16,366 nt of DNA from Candidatus Krumholzibacteriia bacterium (GTDB lineage Bacteria; Krumholzibacteriota; Krumholzibacteriia; G020349025). Shown in pieces: positions 6,283 to 13,349 of this stretch. The number at the start of each line of letters is the position of its first letter. Position 1 is the stretch's first letter. The notes under the pieces were generated by a model. That model was given only the letters and a program-made list of their open reading frames with translations. It ran no database searches and was not told where the DNA came from. The stretch lies in contig DASRJW010000104.1 of assembly GCA_035649275.1 (NCBI GenBank), positions 1 through 16,366 on the forward strand, in the 5' to 3' direction. The position numbers and the translations under genes were made by a program.

Positions 6283-8209
6283 TCGGCTTGGCACGGGATG
6301 CAACCAAGCGGGCGGGATCTTGGCCCTTGATCAGGGCCACGATGGCTCGCTGCGTCGCCGTGTCGTCGTCGAAGCCGCCGTGGGTCGTGCTCTCCGTAAC
6401 CTTCGAAGGCGCCACCCAGGCACTAGCATGACGGCGGAGATCGGCGAGACTGCGCTGGCCCCAGAAAGCGTCGAAATAGTTCTCCATCCCGAGGATCTCG
6501 GCCGGTCGGCCGCCTTCGAAGGACTCCGACACCAGCCAAAGGAGCGAACGGCCGTAGCCGAGCAGCGGCCGGCAGGTGGGATCCCTCTCCTCGGCACCGG
6601 CGGTGAGATGGAACTGATGCAGGCGCCCCACCTTCCGGGAGCGCAGGTGAGGAAGCAAGGTGGAGGCGAAAACGTCCGTCCGCACCGCGGGTGCCATGAA
6701 GTGGACGGAAGCGAACTTCCAACCGAGACGGGCGAGCGCGTCGAGCAGATGGCAGTGGAGGATGGCGCCAGCGGAGTGGCCGATGAGATGCAGACGCACC
6801 CGTGCCGGGGCGAAGCCGGGGACCGTCGAGCCGATGTCGAAGAGCTGCCTGGCGCCGCTCGTATCGCGCCTCCCGATGGCGTCGGCATTCTGCTTCATCT
6901 CTTTCCACAAGAAGGTACCGGGTGCGGCAAAAGCGCGCTCGAGCCGCCGGTTCCACCAGCGCGACAGGGTGTCGCGGACGCCGGCAGTGGCCGGCGTCTC
7001 GCTGGCGAGGATGTCAGAAAGGCGGTTCTTCAAGGTGGAGAGGAAGTCGGTCTCCCACATGAGAAAGATCGGGAAGATCTGGGCGTCGTAGAGTGCAGGC
7101 ACCCAACGCGCCGCCGTGCCGGCCGCCGCTTCCTCGCTGGTGAGGCCGCCGTGCGCGAAGATCGCGACGTCCAAAGGGGCGTTCTTGCCGAGGCGCCAGC
7201 GGCTGCGGGCGCGGTCGAGGTGGATCTCGAGCAACGACTGCAGATCGTTCCGGGAGGTGCGGAACCTACCGCTACCGCTCAGGTCGCCGTTGTTCTGCAT
7301 GTTCACGATGAAGGGCGAGATCTCGCGCTGGCGCAGTAGGGGTTCGGTCGCCAGCGTCACCCTGCCACGGTCGTCGGTGCGGAGCGAGGCGCTCGCCGAC
7401 ACCGCTTGATGCTGATCGGTGACGACGCCGAGCTGCGCCACCCAGCAGTCCATGGCGTTCTCGAGCCAGTCCTGGTACGAAAGGATGGCGGCGCCGCCCT
7501 CACCCCAGCTCTTGCCCCAGGAGTTGAGGATGCGGAAGCCGCGGCTGTCCCAGCCGGTGATGGCGAAGGCGTGGCCGCCGTCGCTGGCCACGAGCGCTCG
7601 CTGCGGGATGACCCAGCCTCGCCGCCGGGCTGGAGGCAGATCGTAGCCCTCGTCCCAGCCGGAGTGACAGAGGACGCTCGCATACAGCACGCCCACCTCG
7701 TGCAAGGCCGCATGCATGTCCGTCACCGAGCGCGCATCGACGCGGTAGTAGGCGCCGAGAGGACGCTGTGCCGCGTCCTGCCACCAATCCTTGGTTGGTT
7801 CTGGATGCGGTTCGGGCATTTCTTGCTCCGGCCACAGCGCCTGCGCGCACGCCCCGTGCCGGTACCAACCTTTCATCGCCCCGCGCAAGCTCGAGCCCAC
7901 TTCGGGGCCGGCGCCGGGGAACTCGTCGTAACGGCGCGCCATGGAGAAAAGCATGAAGGGCGAAACGGAGGCGTTGCGTTCGCGGCCGTTCCGGCGCAGG
8001 AGATAATTCACCACGTTGGACAGGGCGAAACCGGTGCACGCCGAGGTGTCGCCCTGATCGAGAACGGGGAGAGCCTCTTGGCGCGTGGCGTCGAAGTGGA
8101 GCGGCGGCGCCGCCGCGATCGCCGGGCGGTAAGGACGGTCGCGCAGATCGACCTTGTCCGGGACGACGGGGCGGAGAACGAGCCGGGTCTTTTTCGAACG
8201 CGCTGCCAT
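6272..8209 (-). CDS. Fusion of C1 (papain-like) cysteine peptidase and alpha/beta hydrolase
   Basis: This 645-residue protein has no signal peptide. Residues about 20-265 are a papain-type peptidase: oxyanion Gln and nucleophile in DQGDTSACTGFA (Q52, C58), catalytic His in DGGHAFAITGWD (H213), and Asn in LNSWGKSWGEGG (N229). There is no inhibitory propeptide; the N-terminus instead holds a short basic/Pro segment (DKVDLRDRPY) common in prokaryotic C1 members. Residues about 345-645 form an alpha/beta hydrolase: FAHGGLT (352-358), nucleophile elbow LIGHSAGA with S479, and a candidate catalytic His at 610 in TTHGGF. The acid residue is not certain. Thus both active sites look intact. ATG 8209 is chosen because GGAGG on the minus strand (8220-8216) is 6 nt upstream; an ATG at 8248 would add an Arg/Pro-rich leader. 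The role is unknown: intracellular proteolysis with ester or lipid hydrolysis, or an exported effector, are both possible. Confidence 0.85.
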   Translation of the reverse strand: MAARSKKTRLVLRPVVPDKVDLRDRPYRPAIAAAPPLHFDATRQEALPVLDQGDTSACTGFALSNVVNYLLRRNGRERNASVSPFMLFSMARRYDEFPGAGPEVGSSLRGAMKGWYRHGACAQALWPEQEMPEPHPEPTKDWWQDAAQRPLGAYYRVDARSVTDMHAALHEVGVLYASVLCHSGWDEGYDLPPARRRGWVIPQRALVASDGGHAFAITGWDSRGFRILNSWGKSWGEGGAAILSYQDWLENAMDCWVAQLGVVTDQHQAVSASASLRTDDRGRVTLATEPLLRQREISPFIVNMQNNGDLSGSGRFRTSRNDLQSLLEIHLDRARSRWRLGKNAPLDVAIFAHGGLTSEEAAAGTAARWVPALYDAQIFPIFLMWETDFLSTLKNRLSDILASETPATAGVRDTLSRWWNRRLERAFAAPGTFLWKEMKQNADAIGRRDTSGARQLFDIGSTVPGFAPARVRLHLIGHSAGAILHCHLLDALARLGWKFASVHFMAPAVRTDVFASTLLPHLRSRKVGRLHQFHLTAGAEERDPTCRPLLGYGRSLLWLVSESFEGGRPAEILGMENYFDAFWGQRSLADLRRHASAWVAPSKVTESTTHGGFDDDTATQRAIVALIKGQDPARLVASRAKPING

Positions 8210-8352
8210 GTCGTACCTCCGGCGTGGGCGTCGTGCCGGTCGCGGCATAGGTCGGCCAGCAGTGTGATGGCGCTTGCCCTGCGCGTCCAGTGCCTGGCGC
8301 GAGATGCAACCGCATGCGCCCGGCGGCCGTAGAACGAAGCGAGGAGGACCCC
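8210..8352. other. Divergent promoter region, peptidase-hydrolase / DinB-like
   Basis: This 143-bp gap separates two divergent genes, each with a strong Shine-Dalgarno at its edge: CCTCC 8216-8220 for the minus gene and GAGGAGG 8341-8347 for the plus gene. Promoters for both must lie here, but I cannot identify convincing -35/-10 elements. Confidence 0.4.
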
Positions 8353-8880
8353 ATGGAATTCACGGTGCAGACGGCGGTCGAGATCCTGAGCCGTACGCCT
8401 GGCACGCTAGCGACTCTCCTCCAGGGCCTCTCCCCGAATTGGACCACGACGACGGAAGGGCCGGACACTTGGTGTGCCCGTGACATCGTGGGACATCTCC
8501 TGCACGGCGAGGAAACAGATTGGATCCCGCGCGCTCGGATGATCCTGGAGCATGGGGAGGCGCGCACCTTCGAGCCCTTCGACCGGCAGGCGCAGTTCAG
8601 CCGCTTCCGCGACTGGACCATGGAAGCCTTGCTCTCCCGCTTCGCGGCCCGGCGCTCGGAGAGCCTGGCGACTCTGGCGGGCTGGAGGCTGACCGCGGAG
8701 CAGCTCGCCTTGCGCGGCCGGCATCCGTCGCTCGGCGTGGTCACTCTCGCCGAGCTGCTGTCCACCTGGGTGGTGCACGACCTCAACCACCTGGCGCAGA
8801 TCGCTCGCGTCATGGCCAAGCAGTACGGCGAGGAAACGGGGCCCTGGGTGGCGTACCTCCCCGTATTGACGCGCAAGTAG
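8353..8880 (+). CDS. DinB-like four-helix metal-binding protein
   Basis: The 175-residue protein matches the DinB/YfiT-like superfamily (DinB_2 type) of four-helix bundles. The metal-binding histidines are visible: GHLLHGEE supplies H48 (and H51), and VVHDLNHLAQI supplies H142 and H146. Helix-rich composition and the W-C-A-R-D-I-V-G-H motif near the first histidine fit the family. Such proteins include damage-inducible proteins, thiol-dependent transferases (bacillithiol or mycothiol S-transferases) and maleylpyruvate isomerases; which activity applies cannot be read from sequence. ATG 8353 has GAGGAGG at 8341-8347. A 244-bp gap follows before iolG, so it is probably its own transcription unit. 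Confidence 0.82.
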   Translation: MEFTVQTAVEILSRTPGTLATLLQGLSPNWTTTTEGPDTWCARDIVGHLLHGEETDWIPRARMILEHGEARTFEPFDRQAQFSRFRDWTMEALLSRFAARRSESLATLAGWRLTAEQLALRGRHPSLGVVTLAELLSTWVVHDLNHLAQIARVMAKQYGEETGPWVAYLPVLTRK

Positions 8881-9124
8881 GGCCGTCTCGGTGGGTCGGG
8901 CCAACCCGTTCTCGGTTCCAGGCGGCTGAGGCGCTCCCCGAATGGTGGAGCCTCGTGTGACGGGTCGGCCGCGTGTCTCGCGTCGGCCTCGTGAGAGCGG
9001 AAGCGCGGTCTTTCACCTTCTTGCGTCGCTTCTTGGAACGTTTCCAGCACATCCGCGAGCGAGCCGAGCCAGGTGGCGCGCGGCGTGGTGCCGTGCCGGC
9101 CGCTGGCCGCTCGCTGGTGGGGAG
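8881..9124. other. Leader region upstream of the inositol operon
   Basis: This 244-bp gap lies between the DinB-like gene and iolG. A weak GC hairpin, CGGG 8897-8900 with CCCG 8905-8908 and a CCAA loop, follows the DinB stop and is trailed only by TTCTCGGTT, so it is a poor terminator. A near-palindrome lies at 9034-9046 (separate entry). No clear -35/-10 pair is seen. The open frame continuing upstream of iolG to 8942 is Arg/Pro-rich and not protein-like. Confidence 0.4.
9034..9046. promoter_or_regulatory. Candidate operator, near-palindrome TGGAACGTTTCCA
   Basis: The half-sites TGGAA and TTCCA are perfect inverted repeats around a CGT centre, about 80 nt before the iolG start. The word differs by one missing A from the TGGAAACGTTTCCA palindrome typical of LacI-family operators, which have a central CG. 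A sugar/polyol operon is a fitting target, but no regulator gene is in the window and a single short site can arise by chance. Confidence 0.3.
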
Positions 9125-10162
9125 ATGTCCGCCAAGAGCCGAGAACTGAGCATCGGCGTCATCGGTGCCGGACGCATCGGCATGCTCCACGCACACAATC
9201 TGGCCCGTCGCGTTCCGCACGCCCGTGTCGTCGCCGTGGCCGATCCGCGCCTCGCCTGCGCGCGGGCGGCGGCGACGGTGGCGGGGGCGGACGTCGCCCT
9301 AGCGGACTACCGCGAGATCCTGTCGCGCCCGGATGTGGATGCGGTGGTGGTGAGCTCCTCCACGGACACCCACGCCCGCATCATCGGCGAGGCCGCTGCC
9401 GCCGGGAAGCACATCTTCTGCGAGAAACCCATCGACCACCATGTCGAGCGCATCCGCGAAGCCCTCCAGGCGGTGGCGCGGGCAGGCGTGCGCTTCCAGG
9501 TCGGTTTCAATCGCCGCTTCGATCCCGACTTCCAGGCGCTGGCGCAACGCCTGCGCGCCGGTCACGCCGGCGTGCTGCAGCTCCTTCGGATCACCAGTCG
9601 CGACCCCGAGCCGCCGCCTGCGGACTACGTGCGCGTCTCCGGCGGCCTCTTCCTGGACATGAGCATTCACGACCTCGACATGGCGCGATTCCTCATGCAG
9701 GAGCCCGTCGTCGAGGTGTTCGCCACCGGGAGCGCCTTCGATCCCGGCATCGCCGCCCTCGGCGACGTGGACACCGCGGTCATCCTGCTGCGCTTTGCGC
9801 ACGGCGCGCTCTGCACCATCGACAACTCGCGGCGTGCTGTCTACGGCTACGACCAGCGGCTCGAGGTCTTCGGCTCGCGCGCCTGTCTCACCGTTCCCAA
9901 TCGCACACCGACGCGGGTGGAAGAGTGGGATGCGCACGGACAGCACCGCGAGCGGCCGCAGCGGTTTTTCCTGGAGCGCTACCAGGAGTCGTACGTGGCG
10001 GAGATGCAGGAGTTCGTCGATTGCGTGCGCCAGGGGCGGGAAGCGGCGGTGTCGGGACAGGACGGCTTGCAAGCCGTCCTGCTGGCACAGGCGGCGCGAA
10101 GGTCCCTGCTTCAAGACCGGCCGGTGCACATCGACGCCGAGGCGGGTCTGGACGCAGCCTGA
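9125..10162 (+). CDS. iolG: myo-Inositol 2-dehydrogenase (Gfo/Idh/MocA family)
   Basis: The 345-residue protein catalyses NAD-dependent oxidation of myo-inositol to scyllo-inosose (2-keto-myo-inositol), the first step of inositol catabolism. The Rossmann motif is GVIGAGRIGMLHAHNLA (11-27), the family EKP motif is at 100-102 (CEKPID), and the substrate/catalytic region DMSIHDLDMARFL contains D178, H182 and D183. The wording AGRIGMLHAHN and IHDLDMARFL is characteristic of IolG rather than other Gfo/Idh/MocA members, and the length equals typical IolG. ATG 9125 gives the standard N-terminus, with a G-rich ribosome-binding region at 9116-9124; the longer frame from 8942 adds an Arg-rich leader unlikely to be translated. 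It heads a five-gene plus-strand cluster whose other members are iolB, iolD and iolE, which strongly supports the substrate. Confidence 0.9.
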   Translation: MSAKSRELSIGVIGAGRIGMLHAHNLARRVPHARVVAVADPRLACARAAATVAGADVALADYREILSRPDVDAVVVSSSTDTHARIIGEAAAAGKHIFCEKPIDHHVERIREALQAVARAGVRFQVGFNRRFDPDFQALAQRLRAGHAGVLQLLRITSRDPEPPPADYVRVSGGLFLDMSIHDLDMARFLMQEPVVEVFATGSAFDPGIAALGDVDTAVILLRFAHGALCTIDNSRRAVYGYDQRLEVFGSRACLTVPNRTPTRVEEWDAHGQHRERPQRFFLERYQESYVAEMQEFVDCVRQGREAAVSGQDGLQAVLLAQAARRSLLQDRPVHIDAEAGLDAA

Positions 10163-10221
10163 AGCGGGGGCTGGAGTCCGAGGCGGAAGCTGAAGCCTGA
10201 GCTGGAAGCGGGAGGTCGTCG
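10159..10221 (+). repeat. Imperfect purine-rich repeat in the iolG-iolB gap
   Basis: The 59-bp gap is built of related GAAGC/GGAG words: CTGAAGCGGGGGCTGGAG just after the iolG stop is echoed by GCTGGAAGCGGGAGG at 10201-10215. The second copy supplies the iolB ribosome-binding site GGAGG at 10211-10215, 6 nt before GTG 10222. The 12-mer CTGAAGCGGGGG at 10159-10170 also occurs at the iolE stop (14246-14257). Confidence 0.5.
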
Positions 10222-11409
10222 GTGCGAGCGAAGGCGGCAGATTGGGAATGGGGACGCGACCTCCCCAAGTCGCGTGCCGATCTGATCACTCGGGGCAGCG
10301 ACGCTTTCCCTCCCGGCTTCACGGGAATCACCGCTGAAGAGGACCCGGTGCTCGGGCAGGGCGTGGATTTCGGCATCCACGTGCTCGGCCGGGACGACCA
10401 ACTCGAGTTGACCGATGCCAAGGAGAGCGCCTGGGTGCTGATGCAGGGGAGTGCCCGGGTCGTCCTCGATGGCCGAGAAGTCAGCGTGGAGCGCCGCTCC
10501 CTCTTCGACGACGCACCCACGGTGCTGCACCTGGGGCCGCAGACACGACTCGCCATCCAAGCGCAGAGCGAACGGGTGGAGTGGGCGGTGGCCCGGGTGA
10601 CGAATCCATCGGCGTTCGCGGCGCGCGTGTTCTGGCCGCACGAGATCGTGCCCGAATATCGCGGCCTGGGGCTCGCCCAAGGCACCTGCCTCCGTAATGT
10701 GCGTCTGGTGTTCGACCGCAAAGTACGGCCCGAGTCGCGCTTGGTTCTCGGCGAAGTGGTGAATTACCCCGGTCGCTGGTCCAGCTACCCGCCGCACCAT
10801 CATGCGCAGCCCGAGATCTACCACTACCGCTTCAGCGCCCCGCATGGTTACGGGCACGGCGAAGCGGGGAACCGGGTTTACAAGGTGCGGCACAACGACA
10901 CCTTGCGCATCGCGGCGCAGCAGGACCACGCCCAGGTCGCGGCACCGGGATACGCCATGTACTACCTCTGGATCGTTCGACACCTGGAAGACAGCCCGTA
11001 CGCGGGCTTCGAATACGCCGCGGAGCACACCTGGATTCTCGATCCCGCGGCGCCCATCTGGGAGCCCGCGACTGTCCCACTTGGCCCCCCGGTCGCCAAC
11101 CCGCGGCCCCCGAAGAAGCGCGCGGCGAGCGGGACCAAACGGCGCCGGCGCGTGGAGCCACCCGGAGCACGGCCCCGACAAGTCAATCCGCCCGGAGCCC
11201 CGTCACGCGCGGTCGAGGCGACCGGAGCGCATGCATTCGCGGTCGAGCCACCCAGAGTTCAGTCATCCGGCGTCGAGCCGGGCGAAGCGCAATCGTCCGT
11301 TGTCGAGCCAGGCGAAGCTCAGTCATCCGGCGTCGAGCCGGGCGAAGCGCAGTCATCCGGTGTCGAGCCAGACGAAGCCCACGAGGCAGGCAATGACCCC
11401 AACGACTGA
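10222..11409 (+). CDS. iolB: 5-Deoxy-glucuronate isomerase with repeat-containing C-terminal tail
   Basis: IolB converts 5-deoxy-D-glucuronate to 2-deoxy-5-keto-D-gluconate. Residues about 12-288 cover the bicupin IolB domain: the N-terminal cupin includes WVLMQGSARVVLDG (71-84), and the metal site region is YPPHHHAQPEIYHYRF (189-204), followed by GYAMYYLWIVRH. IolB proteins are usually about 270 residues; this one is 395. The extra 105 residues are a basic patch KKRAASGTKRRRR (298-310) and then exactly eight decapeptide repeats (311-390) of the form VEPGEAQSSG. This tail is probably disordered and not needed for catalysis. The start is GTG 10222, with GGAGG at 10211-10215. The 3' end overlaps the proposed iolD start by 17 nt. 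Identity is firm from the domain and the operon; the role of the tail is unknown. Confidence 0.9.
   Translation: MRAKAADWEWGRDLPKSRADLITRGSDAFPPGFTGITAEEDPVLGQGVDFGIHVLGRDDQLELTDAKESAWVLMQGSARVVLDGREVSVERRSLFDDAPTVLHLGPQTRLAIQAQSERVEWAVARVTNPSAFAARVFWPHEIVPEYRGLGLAQGTCLRNVRLVFDRKVRPESRLVLGEVVNYPGRWSSYPPHHHAQPEIYHYRFSAPHGYGHGEAGNRVYKVRHNDTLRIAAQQDHAQVAAPGYAMYYLWIVRHLEDSPYAGFEYAAEHTWILDPAAPIWEPATVPLGPPVANPRPPKKRAASGTKRRRRVEPPGARPRQVNPPGAPSRAVEATGAHAFAVEPPRVQSSGVEPGEAQSSVVEPGEAQSSGVEPGEAQSSGVEPDEAHEAGNDPND
11152..11391 (+). repeat. 30-bp tandem repeat, 8 exact-length units, in the iolB 3' end
   Basis: Units start at 11152, 11182, 11212, 11242, 11272, 11302, 11332 and 11362, each 30 bp and each beginning GT(C/G)(G/A)A. 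Units 4-7 are closest (core GTCGAGCCGGGCGAAGCGCA), while units 1-3 and 8 have diverged. Encoded decapeptides run from VEPPGARPRQ to VEPDEAHEAG. The repeats stay open in the iolD frame as well, where they read as another decapeptide series. Confidence 0.9.
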
Positions 11410-13309
11410 GTCCGACCCCCGCCTCGATGGCGGCCGTGCAAGCCAGGAGACGGTGCGCCTCAGCATGGCTGCAGCTCTCGTGCGCTTCCTCACTGCCCAG
11501 TACATCGAGCGCGACGGCGTGGAGCATCGGCTCATCCACGGCGTCGCCGGCATCTTCGGACACGGCAACGTCGCGGGTCTCGGTCAGGCCCTGGAAGAGC
11601 ATGGTGGAGCAGAGCTCCCCTTCATCCAGCCGAAGAACGAGCAAGGCATGGTGCACATGGCGGTGGCCTTCGCCAAAGCGCGGCACCGCTTGGGTGCGCT
11701 CGCCTGCACCACCTCCGTCGGCCCGGGGGCGACGAACATGGTGACCGGTGCCGCCACCGCCACGGTGAACCGACTGCCCGTGCTGCTCCTCCCCGGTGAT
11801 GTCTTCGCCAACCGGCTGCCGGCGCCCGTCCTGCAGCAGCTCGAACACCCGCACAGCATGGACACGAGCGTGAACGATTGCTTCAAGCCGGTGTCGCGCT
11901 ACTGGGATCGCATCCAGCGACCCGAGCAGTTGCTCGCCGCGCTGCCCGAAGCGATGCGTGTGCTGGCGTCACCGTCGGAGACAGGAGCGGTGACGCTCTG
12001 TTTGCCCGAGGACGTGCAAGCGGAAGCCTGGGATTACCCGGCGAGGTTCTTCGCCAAAAAGGTGTACCGGGTGCCCCGACCGCGCTGCAGTCCCGACGAA
12101 ATCGCGGCGGTGGCGGCGTTGGTGCGCGCGGGGAAGCGGCCCCTCTTGGTGGCTGGCGGCGGCGTGCATTACGCCGAGGCCAGGGTGGCGCTGCGGGAGT
12201 TCGTCGAGACCACAGCGATCCCGGTCGGCGTGACCCAGGCGGGGAAGGGCGCGCTGCCCGACGCTCACCCCTCGTGCCTCGGGGCCATCGGCGTCACCGG
12301 AACAGCCGCAACGGCTTCGCTCGCCCGGGAAGCCGATGTCGTCCTGCTCGTAGGCACCCGCCTCGGCGACTTCACGACGGCGTCGAAGACCCTGTTCCAG
12401 AATCCCGCCGTGCGCTTCGTCGCCATCCAGATCAATGCTTTCGATGCGCACAAGCACGGAGCGCTGCCGCTGGTCGGTGATGCCCGAGCGATCCTGCAGG
12501 ACCTCCGTGCCGCCTTGCAGGGGTATTCGGTGTGTCCGGGCTATGCCGCCGAGATCGTCACCGCCCGCGCGGCATGGGAGCGCTGCCGGCAGGCGCTCGT
12601 CCATCCAGCCGCTGCGAGCCGCAGTCTCGTGCAGGGCGAGGTCATCCGCATCGTCAACGAAACGGTGCCCGAGCACGCCACGGTGGTGCACGCCGCTGGC
12701 GGACTGCCGGGGGATTTGCACAAGTTGTGGCGCTCGCGCGATGTCGACGACTACCACGCGGAGTACGGCTACTCGTGCATGGGCTACGAGATCGCCGGGG
12801 CGTTGGGGGTGAAGCTGGCGCGGCCGGATCGCGAGGTCTTCGCCTTGGTCGGCGACGGCAGCTATCTCATGCTGCACACCGAGCTCGTGACGGCCCTCCA
12901 GGAGGACCTCAAGATCACCATCGTGCTGCTCGACAACGGGGGCTACCAGTGCATCCACGGACTGCAGAGAGCTTGCGGCGGTAACAGCTTCGGCAACGAA
13001 TTCCGTCGCCGCAGCCAGGCGAACGGCCGCCTCGAGGGCGAGAGGCTGGAGATCGACTTCGCCCAGAACGCCCGCAGCCTGGGTGCCGTGGGGCTTCGAG
13101 CCGAGAACGAGGACGAGCTCGTCGCCGCCCTGGCAGCGGCGAGCAGTGAGAAACGCAGCGTGCTCATCCACGTACCGGTGGAGCCGAGCCCGCTGCCCGG
13201 TTTCGCCTGGTGGGACGTGCCCGTGGCCGAGGCCTCGGATGAGACTTCGGTGCAGGACGAACGCCGGCGCTACGAAGAGGCGCGGCGGAAGCGGATCTTC
13301 TACTACTGA
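11393..13309 (+). CDS. iolD: 3D-(3,5/4)-trihydroxycyclohexane-1,2-dione hydrolase
   Basis: IolD is a ThDP-dependent hydrolase that opens the ring of the diketone made by IolE, giving 5-deoxy-D-glucuronate. The N-terminal pyrimidine-binding domain has the activating Glu in KNEQGMVHMA (E83) and TSVGPGATNM. The middle domain (about 230-390) includes RPLLVAGGG. The C-terminal diphosphate-binding domain has GDGSYLMLHTELVTA at 487-501, with Asn 515 closing the GDG-N motif. The segment NGGYQCIHGLQ is typical of IolD. With ATG 11393 the protein has 638 residues, equal to typical IolD; this start overlaps iolB by 17 nt and has GAGGCAGG just upstream. GTG 11453, after AGGAGA, is an alternative that would remove 20 residues and begin at the conserved RLSMAAALVRFL. 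The frame is open far upstream through the iolB repeats, which is not evidence of coding there. Confidence 0.92.
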   Translation: MTPTTESDPRLDGGRASQETVRLSMAAALVRFLTAQYIERDGVEHRLIHGVAGIFGHGNVAGLGQALEEHGGAELPFIQPKNEQGMVHMAVAFAKARHRLGALACTTSVGPGATNMVTGAATATVNRLPVLLLPGDVFANRLPAPVLQQLEHPHSMDTSVNDCFKPVSRYWDRIQRPEQLLAALPEAMRVLASPSETGAVTLCLPEDVQAEAWDYPARFFAKKVYRVPRPRCSPDEIAAVAALVRAGKRPLLVAGGGVHYAEARVALREFVETTAIPVGVTQAGKGALPDAHPSCLGAIGVTGTAATASLAREADVVLLVGTRLGDFTTASKTLFQNPAVRFVAIQINAFDAHKHGALPLVGDARAILQDLRAALQGYSVCPGYAAEIVTARAAWERCRQALVHPAAASRSLVQGEVIRIVNETVPEHATVVHAAGGLPGDLHKLWRSRDVDDYHAEYGYSCMGYEIAGALGVKLARPDREVFALVGDGSYLMLHTELVTALQEDLKITIVLLDNGGYQCIHGLQRACGGNSFGNEFRRRSQANGRLEGERLEIDFAQNARSLGAVGLRAENEDELVAALAAASSEKRSVLIHVPVEPSPLPGFAWWDVPVAEASDETSVQDERRRYEEARRKRIFYY

Positions 13310-13349
13310 GCACGTTGGCGAGGCGGCGGCAGCAGAGAAAGGGGCGGCG

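Noticed and set aside
6230-7339. 369-codon plus-strand frame opposite the peptidase-hydrolase
   Set aside because: It is the antisense shadow of a gene with two recognisable catalytic domains and a strong ribosome-binding site.
8893-8910. Intrinsic terminator after the DinB-like gene
   Set aside because: The stem is only four base pairs and is followed by TTCTCGGTT rather than a T-run.
7500-9050. 516-codon minus-strand frame spanning the DinB-like gene and part of the peptidase gene
   Set aside because: It overlaps two real genes in other frames, and its translation is Arg/Ser/Pro-rich with no domain or start signal.
11152-11391. CRISPR array
   Set aside because: The 30-bp units are directly adjacent without spacers and keep an open reading frame, so this is a coding tandem repeat.
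10802-11392. N-terminal extension of iolD through the iolB repeats
   Set aside because: The IolD fold begins just after 11393 and the length from there already equals the family norm; the upstream part is a frame shadow of IolB.
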